From: Symsagittifera roscoffensis
Lineage: Eukaryota > Xenacoelomorpha > Acoela > Convolutidae
DNA length: 64,000 nucleotides
Assembly (NCBI RefSeq): GCF_963678635.1
Contig: NC_087068.1
Location: 9,926,027-9,990,026 of the forward strand
Direction: 5' to 3'
The notes under the pieces are model-generated. The model did not search any database, was not told where the DNA came from, and saw only the letters and a list, made by a program, of their open reading frames with translations. The position numbers and the translations under genes were made by a program. Below are positions 61,201-64,000 of this stretch, piece after piece (position 1 is the first letter of the stretch; the number at the start of each line of letters is the position of its first letter).

Positions 61201-64000
61201 GGTTTTGTATGGATTCCATCATCTTGAACTTGTATTTTTGGATAAAAACAACTAAGTCCTTTCTTTGTCTGTTCATATGTAGCAACCATATAATATATAG
61301 TTCTGAAGATCTGTTAGTAGAAGTAAGGTTAATTGCTTCATCAAGCACTTATCTTTATTTTGACATGGGACCGTCACCAGAATCTTCTAGAACTCGCTTG
61401 TTCAATCCTTTGCTGCTAAATTTGAATTTGTCTGTTTTGTTGTCATAGCAGCAATATGTCTTGCTACACAAACATAGCATTTCTCTGCACCTAAATTCTT
61501 CTTTAAAAAATCCCGGCTCCCGTTTATCATACTTTTTATGCGTACTGCAACACCTTCGAGGGAAGAAATTAGGTTTTGCATCCGACTTGAAATAGTCTCT
61601 GCAGTCATTTTCCCTCATTTTTTCCCAAGCAGCTCTCTTATCTGGTTGGATACAGTCGTATAAATTTTCTTCAGCAAGAGCTAAATAAAGCGAGTCTCTA
61701 TCCATCTCCAACTCTTCAAATTTATTTTTATCACAGGACTTGTCAAAGAAGTTATAGTAGAGTTCCAACATTCTCAGTTTCGCATACTGCAGTATGAAAA
61801 TTCCAACGATGATGGTTTCTCTATGTTCATCGGTTGATTTCAACAATTCTACCTTATACAAGTCTTTTTCAACTGTATTCAATCTTTTGAACAATGACTC
61901 ATTGATTGCCTTATGAGTTTTTTCATCGTTCAAATATTTTGTGATTGTATGTCTCGGTCTATCCATGATCTGATATCCATACGAGGAATCACCCAAAAGT
62001 GTCTTTTGTTCTGCTACAACTCCTGATAGAGGGTTTTCATCTCCTTCTCTTCTCGCATCAACCACTGATTGAACGAAATTATTGAAAAATTTCCGTGGAG
62101 TATACTGAACAAAACGGTAAATTTCGGTGCATTGCAAGCCAAATTCCAAATAAAAGTTGAACAGAGGAGTTATAACCGTTCCATTTTCTAGCTTGAAACT
62201 AGAAATCGGCATTTTCTGAGGATACTTTAACACTACGTTCTCGATTGCACAGCTTTTCATCTAGTCTCCAATATCATTTCTTCCAACTTCAGTGTTTTTG
62301 AAAATTGGGTGAATGTTGGCAAATTTTGATTTTAGCTCATCTGGCATAATTATATCGCACTGAACGTAGCCAAAAAAAGATCCACCGTAGAAAGAGGTTT
62401 TTTATAGGGTAAGTGGGTTTTGACGTGATTTTTGACGAAACTTTCCCACCAGTCACACTCCCACATTCCTTCCACTTTGTATCCTTTCTCTTTAATGTAT
62501 TCTTGTCGCATATCATCCATCTCACTCTTCTTGTTTCCTCTCTCAATATCCTGTTCTGTTAAGGAGGGATGAGGTTTATGACAGGAACAGAAGTGGTAGT
62601 AGCATCCCATTGCTTTGAATACTGCTTTACAGTGATCGCAGAAACCATCAACCTTGAAACAGTCGATTTGGACAAAACTTGTAATATGTAGAATTGTGTA
62701 GGTGTATGTTTGCTAGATTTGGAAGTGTGCATCCAAGTTTCAACAAGTCTGTCCCCTTGTTATGACAAAACTAAATCATTTTTTGCATTACCTCCAGGGT
62801 TGGAACTACATCCTTGTTCTTGTACCATTTCAAAAAGTCTTTGAACACTGTCATTCCGTTTTTGTTCCAAGTCTCTTTGTAATTATCTAACCCGGATGTT
62901 GAAGAAAGTATCACAACTAGGACACCGGAAACACTTGAAAAATGAATCAATATCATTTGTATGAATAATATGATTGCTAAATCTCAGTAATTTGACTGTT
63001 GCGTCAAATCTTCCAATTCTTCGTCGTGCTAGTTCTCCTACATATTCTCTTCCTGGGTATCGAAATCGTATATAAAGATGTTCTTTGGACAATTTCCTCG
63101 ACAACAAGTAAGTCTCTCGAAACACTACGAAAACTTCTAGGATCATAACCCGACTTTGATACATTTTCTGTAAAGTATCTAGAAGTGTGAGAGTCGAGAT
63201 CATTATGTCCGTTCATGTACATGGCCAATGCACTGAAAAGATCCAAATGATCTCTGTAAGGTTCCTTGTCTATGTTAGATAAAAGAAAGTTCACTTGCGT
63301 ATGTCGTAGTAAGGGTTCGGGTAAGACAGAGTCCGGACATCCCATTGGAATTTTTTTGAGCAAAGCAGCAAAAATGGTGACGTTAGTAATTAACTTGAAT
63401 CGCCACTTTGTGTTTTGACGTTCTTGGGTACATTGCTCCACAACATGATTTTTCCCCATTTTTCCTTGGATTGTTATCAAGTCTGCCTTAGTACAAAGCA
63501 AATGGGATTTTTCAAATCATTTCGAAGTTTTATTACTTCGAAGAAGAAAACCCAGAGCAATGTTGATTTTAGCGGCAGAATCGAGCTTATTGAAGACTTT
63601 TTCAAGTTTCTCGTTGATTATTTTAGTATCTAACTTAGACATTTGGAAGTTAAATACCTTAGGTCTCCCATTTGCATCTCCGTATCCACAAGAAAATGTT
63701 GACAAGCACTTATTTCCTCCTTAAGTTTTTCACCATCTTCCCCTTCTTTCTCCACAATCTTATTCAAGTCCGCTACAGTATCACTGGATTTCCGTTGTTT
63801 TGCTCCATGTTCCTTTCACCGATGTTGTTGAAGAGAGTAGTAACTTGGGAACTCTTGTCCATAAGAAGAGCAGACCATCGACTTCTTAGAACTTGGTTGA
63901 GCGTGCTTCTTCGCAACATGATAACCCATCTCATCTTTGCTCTTTGTAAAAAAATGACAGTTTGGACACTTATGTTCCTTTTGTTTTTCACATCTCTTCG
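61201..64000 (-). pseudogene. Zinc-finger family-B DNA polymerase pseudogene (right arm, partial)
   Basis: This is the mirror copy of the left pseudogene and is cut by the window end. The longest intact piece (61355-62260, 301 codons) holds motif B (LLGDSSYGY), motif C (MDRDSLY) and a Cys-rich tail (CSKTYCCYDN). Two blocks present on the left are missing: about 930 bases between the CPSC finger and SGLDNY (near 62890), and about 360 bases including motif A (near 62670). It is nonfunctional. The Thr-to-Arg change in motif C is shared by both copies. Confidence 0.8.

Larger units (their letters stand above)
50497..64000 (-). repeat. Right arm of giant inverted repeat
   Basis: This is the reverse-complement counterpart of 1491-16705, carrying the same genes and nested elements in mirrored order. 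It lacks the 500-bp repeat copy A. It has an extra MITE in transporter intron 1 and has lost two blocks of the polymerase pseudogene. It runs off the window end. Confidence 0.9.

Overview
The window looks like AT-rich nuclear DNA from an invertebrate animal. I cannot name the species. The evidence is a gene with GT-AG introns, nested hAT-like and Ty3/gypsy-type elements, a retroelement with an envelope gene, and remnants of a zinc-finger family-B DNA polymerase. I see no rRNA, tRNA or CRISPR. A 200-base run of N at 31302-31501 marks a scaffold join.

The dominant feature is a very large inverted repeat. The left arm (about 1491-16705, + orientation) and the right arm (about 50497-64000, - orientation) carry the same modules in the same order. 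From outside inwards these are a DNA polymerase B pseudogene, a 3' fragment of a gypsy-type element ending in an LTR, and an intact three-exon gene for a BT1-like (folate/biopterin transporter family) membrane protein. Intron 2 of that gene holds a hAT-like element that itself contains an internally deleted retroelement. Both transporter copies are open over 536 codons and differ by about six residues. The arms differ by several indels and by at least two insertions, so they are diverged copies (paralogues or haplotypes) rather than a duplicated read.

Between the arms lie about 15 kb of AT-rich, gene-poor DNA (16706-31301) and an 18.8-kb LTR retroelement on the minus strand (31652-50496). The gene-poor part holds MITE-like elements with target-site duplications, a three-copy repeat of about 500 bp with two related empty sites, a foldback palindrome and two isolated candidate exons.

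The retroelement reads from right to left: 5' LTR, primer-binding site, leader with a duplicated hairpin, small basic ORF1, a Gag-Pol frame of 2539 codons plus a frame-shifted integrase tail, two tiny membrane ORFs joined by an ATGA overlap, a 378-codon frame with no methionine, an 872-aa envelope-like glycoprotein, a 599-aa protein joined to it by another ATGA overlap, a small intron after its stop, a noncoding region with a repeated GCAGTAAA motif, and the 3' LTR. Its LTRs are nearly identical, so it looks young. It lacks a target-site duplication and abuts the end of the right arm. Either recombination at the element or an assembly join may therefore explain the palindrome.
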